From contig JAODAV010000015.1 in the NCBI GenBank assembly GCA_025463605.1, positions 62,001-126,000 of the forward strand: a stretch of DNA of 64,000 nt, written 5' to 3'. Of the stretch, positions 24,154 to 32,457 are shown piece after piece. Source of the stretch: Rhodoglobus sp. GTDB taxonomy: Bacteria; Actinomycetota; Actinomycetes; Actinomycetales; Microbacteriaceae. The notes beneath the pieces were generated by a model, which saw only the letters and a program-made list of their open reading frames with translations, ran no database searches and was not told where the DNA came from. Positions within the stretch are counted from its first letter, which is position 1; each line of letters opens with the position of its first letter. The position numbers and the translations under genes were made by a program.

Positions 24154-26439
24154 CTACAGGGCCTGCTCGACTCCTTCCGTGATCGGCGTGGCGGTTTCGG
24201 GTGTCGGGCGGCGCTTCCAGTCGAGCACTGCCCAGTGCTTTTCCTGTGCGTGACGATACAGGCTGATGTCGGGATTCACAGCGTGGGGGTTGCCGAGAAG
24301 TTGCAGCCAGACCAGGTCGGCATGACTGTCGCCGTAGCCGTAGGAGTTCTCGAGGTCGTACCCGTGCTGGTCGGCGTAGTGGCGCAGCCACGCGGCGCGC
24401 GCCTCGTCGACGAGCGGGGGGTCGGCGAGGAAGCCTGTGAGCACGCCGTCACGCTCGTGCATGCGCCCCGCCACGACCTCGTCGAAGTAGGGCAGGAAGG
24501 GCTTGACCATGAGGTCGATCGTTCCCGTCACGAGGATGGTGCGGTGACCGGCATCCCGGTGCTCCTGTACACGGCGCAGCGCCTCGGGCATCGCGCGGCG
24601 CATCATCGCCCGGCCGAAGCTGCCCCGCACGAGACGTTCGATCTCGCTGACCTTGAATCCCTTGTAGCGCCGCATGAAGGTGCGGATGAACTCGCCGCGG
24701 TCGCGCCGCTCCGCCCGCAGGTACTTGCGCAGCGAGAACGTGAAGTTAGCGAGATCGTGGGCGACGCGGGAGCGCGGTACGCTTCCCGCCCAGAGGAGCA
24801 GGTATTGCTTCACGAGGTTGGACTCGAGCACCGTACCCTCGAGGTCGAAGATCGCGACGACATCGGTGCGATGCGGCAGCGCGCGAGTCGCCTTCGTCTT
24901 CGCCGAAGGGCGCTTGCCGAACGCGCGCGTGAGGGTGGTCACGGCGGGAAAGTGGATGTTCTGCCAGTAGTGCTCCCAGTCGATCTCCGTGACGTCGAAG
25001 CCCTCGTCGTGCTGGGCCTTCTTGGAGAGCGAGTAGAAGAGCGCGCGGGTGTTGGTGTCGTCGAAGATGATCTCGGTCTGCACGTAGGCGCGGTAGAGCT
25101 CGGTGAAAGCACGCAGCTGCTGCAGCCCGTGCTGGCCCTTGATGAGCGTGTCGAGCCATTTGCGCGTGCGCGGTGTGGTCGGCAGCTTCTCGACGACCCT
25201 CTGGGCACGCGCAGCCTGGTGCTCGCGCTTGGCGAGAGCCTTCTCCACTCTCTGCCCACCGGGGAAGCGCCAGTGCGGCACCTTGATGTCTCCCTTGTCG
25301 TCGGGCAGCGGGTTGGCGGTGAAGTAGGTGTTGACGTTCTCGTACATGCGGTGGAACGGCAGCGGATTGCTCTTGCCGGAGACGACCTGGTAGTACTTCG
25401 GCTGATTGGGCTCGGCTTTGCGAGCGGCAACGGCGAGGGCGGCATTGACGACGAAGTCGACGGGGATGACGTCGAGCACGGAGTCCGGCAGACCCGGGAA
25501 GTCGGGCAACTGGCCCCGCCCGTAGGCGATGATGAGCGGGTCGGCGACCTTGAACCCGTCGATCCAGCCCGGGAACGGGTGGTGCAGCGCGCTCTCGATG
25601 ATCGAAGGCCGCACGATCGAGAGGCGGTGTCCGGCCTGCGCCCACAGCTCTTCGGCTGCTCGCTCCGCGAACGCCTTGGTGAGCGTGTAGACGTCGGTCC
25701 AGCCGAGACTCTCGGCGCGGGTGCGGCCGTAGTCGACCAGTCGCTCGCGCACCCAATCGGCACGGGAGGCCTCCGCGAAGCCGGCGACAGCCTGCGGTCC
25801 GGTCTTGCCGTGGCGCGCCTTCGCCTTGTTCAACTGCTGGCGCAGGGCCTCCGGCTGCCGCGACTCGAGTTCCACGCGCACGCGAGCCGACTTGGCGGCC
25901 TCGTACTCCGCGCGCCAGTCGACGCTGTGGGTGAGGGATGCCTCTGGCGCGATCCCCTTTCGGATGCCGCCAACGTACGCCGTGGAGATATGCACGACGT
26001 GAGGGTCGCTCTTACTTGCCAGGAGGGCGCCGTAGACGCCGTATGCTCCGCCGACGTTCGTGTCGAACGCTTCGTCGATGGGAGGGTCGAACGAAACCGT
26101 GGATGCGCTGTGCAGAACGACATCGATGTCGTCGGGCAGCGTTCCGACACTGCTGAGCGAGCCCTCGTGGGCCTTCACCCGCTTCTCGAACTGGCGTCGC
26201 GCCTCATCTTCGCCGACCCGGTCCATCCAGCTCTTGAACACCGGTTTGCGCAGCATGTTCGCCAGCCGAGCCTCGCCCGTCTGGCTGCCCTTGCCGCGAA
26301 CGAGCACGGTGATGCGGGTGCCCGGATGCGACGACAGAAGTCGCTCGAGGATGGCCTGGCCCACGAATCCCGTTCCTCCGGTGAGGAAGATGTGCTCGTT
26401 GGTCAGGGATGGTGCGGTCGTCGCGTGTGTGGGTGTCAC
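24154..26439 (-). CDS. Fatty acyl-CoA reductase fused to a HAD-IB hydrolase domain
   Basis: A 761-residue fusion. Residues 15 to about 350 form an extended-SDR reductase of the male-sterility/FAR type: nucleotide motif LTGGTGFVG (19-27), STAYVGG and the catalytic Tyr251-x-x-x-Lys255 (DVYTLTKAF). A FAR C-terminal helical region follows to about 500. Residues 525-761 form a SerB-like HAD-IB phosphatase: VAIFDLEGT with nucleophile Asp532, LVTGT (637-641) and GYGDSHAD (701-708). In motif I the usual DxD is Asp-x-Glu (Glu534). FAR reduces acyl-CoA to fatty alcohol, the co-substrate of alkyl-DHAP synthase, which is encoded in the divergent operon. The start overlaps the upstream gene by four bases. 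Confidence 0.9.
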   Translation of the reverse strand: MTPTHATTAPSLTNEHIFLTGGTGFVGQAILERLLSSHPGTRITVLVRGKGSQTGEARLANMLRKPVFKSWMDRVGEDEARRQFEKRVKAHEGSLSSVGTLPDDIDVVLHSASTVSFDPPIDEAFDTNVGGAYGVYGALLASKSDPHVVHISTAYVGGIRKGIAPEASLTHSVDWRAEYEAAKSARVRVELESRQPEALRQQLNKAKARHGKTGPQAVAGFAEASRADWVRERLVDYGRTRAESLGWTDVYTLTKAFAERAAEELWAQAGHRLSIVRPSIIESALHHPFPGWIDGFKVADPLIIAYGRGQLPDFPGLPDSVLDVIPVDFVVNAALAVAARKAEPNQPKYYQVVSGKSNPLPFHRMYENVNTYFTANPLPDDKGDIKVPHWRFPGGQRVEKALAKREHQAARAQRVVEKLPTTPRTRKWLDTLIKGQHGLQQLRAFTELYRAYVQTEIIFDDTNTRALFYSLSKKAQHDEGFDVTEIDWEHYWQNIHFPAVTTLTRAFGKRPSAKTKATRALPHRTDVVAIFDLEGTVLESNLVKQYLLLWAGSVPRSRVAHDLANFTFSLRKYLRAERRDRGEFIRTFMRRYKGFKVSEIERLVRGSFGRAMMRRAMPEALRRVQEHRDAGHRTILVTGTIDLMVKPFLPYFDEVVAGRMHERDGVLTGFLADPPLVDEARAAWLRHYADQHGYDLENSYGYGDSHADLVWLQLLGNPHAVNPDISLYRHAQEKHWAVLDWKRRPTPETATPITEGVEQAL

Positions 26440-27242
26440 AGCTGGGCGGCCTTTCGGAGGAGGTGCAGCCCGGACTGGCCGGGAAGCGTGTCGACGCGTG
26501 CGTCGAGTTCATCGATGACCTGAGGCACGTCGCCGAACAGGCGGGAGAAGAAGTTTTCGGTGGCAGCGCGCGGTTCGGCCTTCGCACCGATGGGCCACGG
26601 GGTCTTGGTGAGACGCCTGCGCGTGAGTGAGCGACCCTGCTTCGACTCGGTGAGCCGGTAGCGCGCCTGCGCCTCGAAGAAGCTCAATTGGCGTTCCTTC
26701 AGTTGGGAGAAGCTCGCGAGGGTCTGTGCCAATTGCACGTTCGGCTCGAGCGCGGTCACCCGCGCATATGCGGCCCGGCTGAGCCAGGTGTCGACGGTGC
26801 CGAGCGTCATGTGCACGGCGATCATCGGCACACCGATGATGTTCGCGATCACGGATTCGCGGATCGTGTGCTCGCTCGGGGTGTTGAAGGGAGCCCGGTC
26901 GACGTCGGTACCGTCCGGCTGGTGGGCGAGCCCGATCTGTTCGAAGGCGTCGGCGATCCAGTACTTCTCGAACGCCCAGGTCGTGAGGAATGCGGTGATG
27001 CGAGCATCCTTGTGCGTCGCTGTCACGAGCACGCTGCGCAGGTGCGTCATGGTGGCGCGCTCGATGATCTGCAGGTAGCGCAGAGTGCGCAGGGTGTCAG
27101 TCGTGAGAGGGTGTTCGCGGTAGGTCTCGAGTGCGAGCGTGTCCCGATGGCTGCCGGCCGCCGTGCGGGCATAGTCGCGCACATCGAAGTGCGGCGCGGG
27201 GAAGCTCGTGGAGTCCACGGACGCCTCTTTGTGCTCCGGCAT
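26436..27242 (-). CDS. Ferritin-like paralogue that has lost most diiron ligands
   Basis: Paralogue of the protein encoded at 23329-24135, also 268 residues when started at the ATG at 27242, which has GGAGG 8 nt upstream; an in-frame codon at 27290 would add 16 residues with no ribosome site. Alignable helices keep Glu61 (IIERAT) and Glu92, but ExxH becomes FEKYW (His to Trp), the third helix has TVDTWL instead of a clear Glu, and the last motif reads KERQLS in place of QEARH. The protein therefore probably cannot hold two irons and may be a scaffold or regulatory partner of the intact paralogue. First gene of the operon. Confidence 0.82.
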   Translation of the reverse strand: MPEHKEASVDSTSFPAPHFDVRDYARTAAGSHRDTLALETYREHPLTTDTLRTLRYLQIIERATMTHLRSVLVTATHKDARITAFLTTWAFEKYWIADAFEQIGLAHQPDGTDVDRAPFNTPSEHTIRESVIANIIGVPMIAVHMTLGTVDTWLSRAAYARVTALEPNVQLAQTLASFSQLKERQLSFFEAQARYRLTESKQGRSLTRRRLTKTPWPIGAKAEPRAATENFFSRLFGDVPQVIDELDARVDTLPGQSGLHLLRKAAQL

Positions 27243-27294
27243 CCGTATTACCTCCGCGCGATTCGTCGAGTTACTGAGAAGTCTACCCAACTGT

Positions 27295-27313
27295 CGCTAC
27301 GGTGCCCGTAGCG
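27295..27313 (+). promoter_or_regulatory. Perfect inverted repeat in the divergent lipid-operon promoter
   Basis: CGCTACGG (27295-27302) and CCGTAGCG (27306-27313) form 8-bp arms around TGC, in the 84-bp region between the two divergent operons and directly in front of the TATTGT box of the SDR gene. Candidate shared operator; no regulator gene is adjacent. Confidence 0.55.
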
Positions 27314-27319
27314 TATTGT
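27314..27319 (+). promoter_or_regulatory. -10 box of a probable leaderless promoter
   Basis: TATTGT, seven bases, then the ATG at 27327; no Shine-Dalgarno is visible. Confidence 0.5.
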
Positions 27320-27326
27320 AAGCAGC

Positions 27327-28151
27327 ATGGCAACGGCTCTCGTCACGGGCGGCACATCCGGCATCGGCGCCGCATTCGCCCGACAGTTGGCTGCCCGCGG
27401 CACCGATCTGGTGCTCGTCGCGAGGGACCAGAAACGCCTCGACGCCATGGCCGCCGAACTACATTCCCATTCTGGAATCAATGTTGAGACCATCGCCGCT
27501 GACCTCGCCGATGCCTCGGATGCCGCTCGAGTCGCCGCGCGGCTCGAAGATCCGGCGCATCCCATCGACCTGCTCATCAACAATGCTGGCTCGGGAGTGC
27601 GCGAAGGCCTGACCTCGACCGACCTCTCGCACCACGAACATGCCTTCAACGTCATGTCTCGGGCCGTCTTCGTGCTCGGTGCGGCCGCGGGTCGGTCGAT
27701 GCGCGGTCGCGGTGGCGCGATCATCAACATCTCGAGCCTGCAGACATACCTCGCGACGGGCTCCTACGCGGCCGTCAAGGCCTGGGTCACGGCGTACAGC
27801 GAGAGTCTCGCGGTCGAGCTTCGCGGAACCGGAGTCACCGTGACGGTCGTGCTACCCGGATGGGTCCGAACCGAGTGGCATGAGCGAGCCGGCGGTCGCC
27901 GCAGTTCCATACCCGCCTTCCTGTGGACCGAGCCCGACGCCGTCGCGAGAATCGCCTTGCGCGACTCGGAGCGCGGCAAGGTGATCTCGATACCGACCGT
28001 TCGGTACCGAGTGCTCGGATGGTTTGCCCGTCACTTGCCGCGCCGAGCGATCAGGCGGATTTCCGCGAGCATCACTTCGAGCAGGGGCGACGGAATCGGT
28101 GCGGCCCGCAGTTCCGAGCATCCCATTGTGAAAGCCGACGGCGAACGATGA
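27327..28151 (+). CDS. Short-chain dehydrogenase/reductase, putative (alkyl/acyl)-DHAP or ketoacyl reductase
   Basis: A 274-residue classical SDR: TGGTSGIG (residues 7-14), NNAG (85-88), ISS and the catalytic Tyr147-x-x-x-Lys151 (GSYAAVKAW), then PGWVRTEWHE. A basic, hydrophobic C-terminal segment (YRVLGWFARHLPRRAIRRIS) could attach it to the membrane, as in lipid-active SDRs of the DHRS7/HSD17B12 type. It begins the operon with the acyltransferase and alkyl-DHAP synthase. Reduction of the keto group of alkyl- or acyl-DHAP is the step otherwise missing from the proposed pathway (inference). Its stop overlaps the next start (ATGA). Confidence 0.88.
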   Translation: MATALVTGGTSGIGAAFARQLAARGTDLVLVARDQKRLDAMAAELHSHSGINVETIAADLADASDAARVAARLEDPAHPIDLLINNAGSGVREGLTSTDLSHHEHAFNVMSRAVFVLGAAAGRSMRGRGGAIINISSLQTYLATGSYAAVKAWVTAYSESLAVELRGTGVTVTVVLPGWVRTEWHERAGGRRSSIPAFLWTEPDAVARIALRDSERGKVISIPTVRYRVLGWFARHLPRRAIRRISASITSSRGDGIGAARSSEHPIVKADGER

Positions 28152-28828
28152 CCAGAAAGACCGATCGATTCACATCGCCGCGCGTCGCGACGGTGCGCTT
28201 CGTCGCACAGCGGGGCATGCTCAAGCCACTGGTCTGGTCGCTCGTGCGGGTGTCGGTGCACGGAGTCGACGACATCAAGCAGCTTGATGCGCCGTTCATC
28301 GCTGTCGCGAACCACTCGAGCCACCTCGACGCGCCCCTCATCATCGGTGCGTTGCCGCGGCGGCTGGCGCGGTACCTCGCCGCGGGTGCAGCCGCGGACT
28401 ACTTCTTCGACGTGCGGTGGCGCAAGTGGCTCACGACGCTCTTCTTCAACGCGTTCGCGATCGAGCGCAACGCGGAGGGCAAGCGCTCGGGCTCGTCGCG
28501 ATCACTGCTCGAGCGCAAGGTGCCGCTGCTGATCTTCCCGGAGGGCAGCCGATCGTGGACGGGCGAGATGGGCCGGTTCAAGCCGGGTGCGGCCGCGCTC
28601 TCGATGGCGACCAAAGTGCCGTGCCTTCCCATTGCTCTGGTCGGGGCGAGCACGGCCATGCCCCGCGGACTCAACTGGCCCAAGCGCGGCCGCATCCCGG
28701 TCGCGGTAGTCTTCGGCGAGCCGATGCGTCACGAGCCCGGTGAGACGGCGGAGGAATTCTCTTCGCGACTCGCAGACACGATTCGCAGGCTCCATGAATC
28801 CGTGCAGCCCATGCCCGTGAAGCAGTAG
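28148..28828 (+). CDS. PlsC-type 1-acylglycerol-phosphate / DHAP acyltransferase
   Basis: A 226-residue membrane-associated acyltransferase. It has the catalytic His56-x4-Asp61 (NHSSHLD), the substrate motif FPEGSRS (130-136), a hydrophobic core near residues 120-130 and VPCLPIALVGAS. It transfers an acyl chain to a glycerol-phosphate-type acceptor. In this operon it could make acyl-DHAP for alkyl-DHAP synthase, or acylate alkyl-glycerol-phosphate at sn-2 (inference). ATG at 28148 overlaps the SDR stop; the open frame upstream is a GC-driven extension. Confidence 0.9.
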   Translation: MTRKTDRFTSPRVATVRFVAQRGMLKPLVWSLVRVSVHGVDDIKQLDAPFIAVANHSSHLDAPLIIGALPRRLARYLAAGAAADYFFDVRWRKWLTTLFFNAFAIERNAEGKRSGSSRSLLERKVPLLIFPEGSRSWTGEMGRFKPGAAALSMATKVPCLPIALVGASTAMPRGLNWPKRGRIPVAVVFGEPMRHEPGETAEEFSSRLADTIRRLHESVQPMPVKQ

Positions 28829-28839
28829 AAGGGTCAGCG

Positions 28840-30525
28840 ATGACAAAGACAGTGATGACAGACGTCAAGCACATGAAGTGGTGGGGCTGGGGCGTCGACG
28901 GTGTCGGGTTCCACCACGAGGACAAGCCCGGGTTCGCACCGTTCGTGGAGTACGCGGTCGGACTCGATCTCGCAACGGCCGAGCGCGCTGGGGAGCCGTC
29001 GTTCGCAGAGCTCCAGGTGCCTAAGAGCAACGCCAAGGCGGCCTTCACGAAGGCGCTGGCGGCGATCGTCGGCGACGAGAATGTCACGACGGATGACATG
29101 GTGCGTGTCATTCACACCTACGGCAAGAGCCTGCGCGATCTCGTGCGCATCCGCAGCAACGCCATCAAGCGCAGCCCCGACGTCGTCGTCTATCCCGCAG
29201 ATGAGGCGCAAGTGCAGGCGATCGTGGATGCCGCTGTCGGCGCGAACGCGGTCGTGATCCCGTTCGGCGGCGGCAGCAACATCGGCGGCAGCCTCGAACC
29301 CATTCCGACGGAGAAGCGCACGATCGTGTCGCTCGACCTCGGTCGGCTGCGCAAAGTGATCGACATCGATGCGGATGCCGGTCTCGCGCGCATCGAGGCC
29401 GGAGCCCAGGGCCCGGACCTCGAGAAGCAGCTCAACGACCAGGGCTGGACGATCGGTCACTTCCCCGACAGCTTCACCCATTCCACCGTGGGTGGCTGGG
29501 TCGCGACGCGCTCATCGGGCATGCAGTCCGACAAGTACGGCGACATCGCAGACATCGCGCGCGGCATGCGGGTCGTGCGTCCGGGCGGTGTACTCGTACT
29601 CCGCCCGCTGCCGTCGACCTCGAGCGGGCCGAGCGTGCGGGAGATGATCCTCGGCAGCGAGGGTCGCCTCGGTGTCATCACCGAGGTGACCGTGCAGGTG
29701 CACCGCAGCCCTAAGAAGCGCGATGTCTACGCGTACTTCTTCCCCAACTGGAAGGCCGGCATCGCCGCAATGCAGGCGATCAGCGAATCGGATGCGACGC
29801 CGTCGATCACGCGCGTCTCCGACGCCCGCGAGACCGGCTTCTCCCTCGCGACCGCCAAGAACCGCAAGGGTCTCGACAAGTTCCTCGCCGGAACGGTTCT
29901 TCCCGGTCTCATGAAGCGCAAGGGCTGGAACCTCGAGGAGATCTGCCTGAGCTTCATCGGATACGAGGGCGGTGAGGCGCATGCGAAGCGCCAGAAGAAG
30001 CTCGTCGACGCCATCGTGAAGAAGCACGGCGGCATGGGCGTGGGCAAGGGCCCGGGCATCCTGTACGACCAGAAGAAGTTCGACACGCCCTACCTGCGGG
30101 ACTTCCTGCTCGACATGGGCGCCGCGGGCGACGTGTCCGAGACTGCTGCACCCTGGTCGAAGCTCGTTTCGCTGCACGAGAACGCCTACGCGGCGGCACA
30201 GAAGGCGTACGACGGAATCGGCGTAAAAGGCTGGATCATGTCCCACCTCTCGCACTCGTACCACTCCGGCGCTTGCCTGTACTTCACGTTCGCTTTCGTG
30301 TTCGACAAAGAACCCCTGAGCGAGTACGACAAGGTGAAGAGCGCCATCCAGCAGTCGTTTGTCGACAGTGACGGCACGATTTCGCACCACCACGGTGTGG
30401 GACTCGAGCACTCGCCGTGGCTTACCCAGGACATCTCGGCCGAGGGCGTCAAGATCATGACCGGCCTGTTCGAGAGCGCCGACCCCGACGGCACTTTCAA
30501 CCCCGGCAAGGTGCTGCCGCGCTAG
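28840..30525 (+). CDS. Alkyldihydroxyacetonephosphate synthase (AGPS) homologue
   Basis: A 561-residue FAD-dependent enzyme of the PCMH/vanillyl-alcohol oxidase fold. Features shared with eukaryotic AGPS: the N-terminal KWWGWG (13-18), the FAD loop PFGGGSNIGGS, VGGWVATRSSGMQSDKYGDI (218-237, with Arg224), LGSEGRLGVITEVT, the Tyr-bearing GACLYFTFAF (Tyr481) and the SHHHGVG triple His (516-518). AGPS exchanges the acyl group of acyl-DHAP for a fatty alcohol, creating the ether bond of ether lipids. Length and end-to-end similarity are good, whereas generic FAD-linked oxidases lack KWWGWG and HHH. It is 11 nt downstream of the acyltransferase, with GAAGGG before its ATG. Confidence 0.9.
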   Translation: MTKTVMTDVKHMKWWGWGVDGVGFHHEDKPGFAPFVEYAVGLDLATAERAGEPSFAELQVPKSNAKAAFTKALAAIVGDENVTTDDMVRVIHTYGKSLRDLVRIRSNAIKRSPDVVVYPADEAQVQAIVDAAVGANAVVIPFGGGSNIGGSLEPIPTEKRTIVSLDLGRLRKVIDIDADAGLARIEAGAQGPDLEKQLNDQGWTIGHFPDSFTHSTVGGWVATRSSGMQSDKYGDIADIARGMRVVRPGGVLVLRPLPSTSSGPSVREMILGSEGRLGVITEVTVQVHRSPKKRDVYAYFFPNWKAGIAAMQAISESDATPSITRVSDARETGFSLATAKNRKGLDKFLAGTVLPGLMKRKGWNLEEICLSFIGYEGGEAHAKRQKKLVDAIVKKHGGMGVGKGPGILYDQKKFDTPYLRDFLLDMGAAGDVSETAAPWSKLVSLHENAYAAAQKAYDGIGVKGWIMSHLSHSYHSGACLYFTFAFVFDKEPLSEYDKVKSAIQQSFVDSDGTISHHHGVGLEHSPWLTQDISAEGVKIMTGLFESADPDGTFNPGKVLPR

Positions 30526-30577
30526 ACCCCCCGAACGGTGGTAGTGCACCGCACGCTAATCGATGGTGTGATGTGTC

Positions 30578-31789
30578 GTGATCATTGCGCGCCCGGGTCC
30601 CGTGGTACTCGCGGTCATGCTCGTCGCGGCTCTGGCCGGATGCACGGGGGCACCCGCGCCCACGGGAGCCGCTGAGCCCGTCCCGGTCGCTGCTGAAGGG
30701 CCGGGGGAGTTCACCCCGCTGACCGCGACCGTCATCACCCCGCCGACGGCGCTGCCCGGGAGCGACGGGCAAACGCACCTCGCCTTCGAACTGTTGATCA
30801 CGAATACCGCTCCGCGCTCGGCGACGCTTACCCGTGTCACCGTCGCCGACGCGACCGCCCCGGATGCCCTGCTCGCCGATCTCGCCGGCGACGCCCTGCT
30901 CGAGCGCACTGCGCTGGCAGGCGACCTCGCGGTGAACCCGACCGTGACCGTCCCTGCCTACTCGACCGCCTTCGTAACCTTCGACGCGATCACGACCGGC
31001 GATGCGCCGGCCACGCTCCGGCCGACGGTGTCCGCCGGATTCGCTCCGCCCTCGGCCGATCAGCCGCCCTATGTGTCGATCTTCCCGGACGACATCGTTC
31101 AGGAACTGCCTGTCGTGCCGGTGCTGGATGAGCCGATCGTGGTGATCGGGCCGGCGCTCAAGGGAGGCGACTGGGCGATGGTGAATGCGTGCTGCATTCT
31201 GAGCGCGCATCGCGGCGCACTGCTTGGGCGCGACGGGAGCCTGGTAGCCCCGGAACGCTACGCCATCGACTTCGTCCGCATCGGCGAGGACGGCCGGTAC
31301 TTCACAGGAAACACCCACACGATCGAATCCGACCTCAGCTACGGGGCGGAACTGCTCGCCGTCGCCGACGGCACGGTCATCGCCGTTTCGGACGAGCTGC
31401 CGGATCAGCCCGTCGGTGTGAACCCGGTCGGGTACTCCCTCGACGAGCTCGCGGGCAACAAGATCGTGCTGAAACTCGGCCCCGGCCTGTTCGCGCTCTA
31501 CGCCCACAACGAGCCGGGCAGCCCGCTCGTCGAGGTCGGCGACACCGTGAAGAAGGGCGACGTGCTCGCGCTACTGGGCAATAGCGGCAATTCGACCGCG
31601 CCGCACCTCCACTTCCACCTGATGAGCGCGCCGCAGCCGCTGAACTCCGACGGGGTGCCGTACGTCTGGGACGAGTACGACCTGCTCGGCCAGCCCGACG
31701 CTACAGGCAACTTAGTGATGCTCGACCAGCCGCAGGTTCAGAAACACCGCTATGCGCTGGCGACCGCGGTAATCCGTTTCGCCGACTAG
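30578..31789 (+). CDS. M23-family (LytM-like) peptidase lipoprotein
   Basis: A 403-residue secreted lipoprotein; lipobox LAGC follows about 20 hydrophobic residues. Residues about 45-170 form a beta-rich domain with many Thr and Val. The C-terminal M23 domain carries ERYAIDFVRIGEDG, YGAELLAVADGTVIAV and the HLHFHL zinc motif with GNSGNSTAPHLHFHL. Such enzymes cut peptidoglycan cross-bridges or act as inactive regulators of amidases. GTG at 30578 is the first usable start but has no clear Shine-Dalgarno. It converges with a TetR gene, sharing the CTAG stop overlap. Confidence 0.85.
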   Translation: MIIARPGPVVLAVMLVAALAGCTGAPAPTGAAEPVPVAAEGPGEFTPLTATVITPPTALPGSDGQTHLAFELLITNTAPRSATLTRVTVADATAPDALLADLAGDALLERTALAGDLAVNPTVTVPAYSTAFVTFDAITTGDAPATLRPTVSAGFAPPSADQPPYVSIFPDDIVQELPVVPVLDEPIVVIGPALKGGDWAMVNACCILSAHRGALLGRDGSLVAPERYAIDFVRIGEDGRYFTGNTHTIESDLSYGAELLAVADGTVIAVSDELPDQPVGVNPVGYSLDELAGNKIVLKLGPGLFALYAHNEPGSPLVEVGDTVKKGDVLALLGNSGNSTAPHLHFHLMSAPQPLNSDGVPYVWDEYDLLGQPDATGNLVMLDQPQVQKHRYALATAVIRFAD

Positions 31790-32355
31790 GCGGCGAAAGC
31801 CGGCCAGAGCAGGGCGAGCACGGAATCGACCCATTCCTCGTCGGTGACCCTGCCGCGGATGAGCTCGGCGACGACGACTCCCAGGAGGATGCTCATGGCG
31901 AGCTCGACGTCGAGGTCGGCCTTGATCTCGCCGGTGAGCGCCCGCCGCCGCAGGTCTTCGCGCAGCGGACGGGAGGTGGCGCGGATCATGCCGAGCAGCA
32001 GTTGGGTGAACTGCGGATCCTCATTGACTATGACTGCCGCGACCGTGCCGCGACCGACGACGTGCTCGATGGTGTCGCGAGCATGCCGGAGAACCCACCG
32101 TAACGAGTCCTCTGCGGACAGGTCGGTGGGAAACTCGACGGTCGTCGCCGCCGAGGTTATCGCTGCGGTGAGAAGCGACTCGCGGTTCTCGTAGCGGCGG
32201 TAGATCGTGGTCTTGGCCACGCCCGATGCAGCCGCGACCGACTCCATGCTCACGGCGAGCGGGCCACGACTGCGCAGCAGATCGAGCGCCGCGGAGAAAA
32301 TGCGATCGTCGACGGTTGCCGTTCTCGGTGCTCGCGCGACGGGGGCCTGGGTCAC
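31786..32355 (-). CDS. TetR-family transcriptional regulator
   Basis: A 189-residue TetR-type repressor: helix-turn-helix SMESVAAASGVAKTTIYRRYENRESLL near the N-terminus, then a helical ligand domain with HARDTIEHVVGRG and LLGVVVAELIRGRVTDEEW. I place the start at GTG 32355, preceded by GGGAGG, rather than at ATG 32397, which has no room for a ribosome site. It is divergent from the DUF3494 wall-protein gene, and the intervening region holds a TTACT...AGTAA-type inverted repeat, so that gene is the likely target. Confidence 0.88.
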   Translation of the reverse strand: MTQAPVARAPRTATVDDRIFSAALDLLRSRGPLAVSMESVAAASGVAKTTIYRRYENRESLLTAAITSAATTVEFPTDLSAEDSLRWVLRHARDTIEHVVGRGTVAAVIVNEDPQFTQLLLGMIRATSRPLREDLRRRALTGEIKADLDVELAMSILLGVVVAELIRGRVTDEEWVDSVLALLWPAFAA

Positions 32356-32457
32356 GGCGCCTCCCGACTCGTGTGCGGCAGGGTGTGGGCCGCGCATCCT
32401 CTCATGATACGGCCCTGTTCGTTACCAAGCTGTGCACCCCCCGAACGGGGCAGACAC

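Noticed and set aside
23416..26523. A 1035-codon open frame on the plus strand
   Set aside because: It lies wholly antisense to the diiron and FAR-HAD genes, whose protein motifs are unmistakable. The lack of stops follows from third-position GC bias.
30526..32445. Shared 12-mer CCCCCCGAACGG downstream of the AGPS gene and upstream of the DUF3494 gene
   Set aside because: Short, only two copies, no symmetry and no consistent position relative to genes; likely chance in GC-rich DNA.
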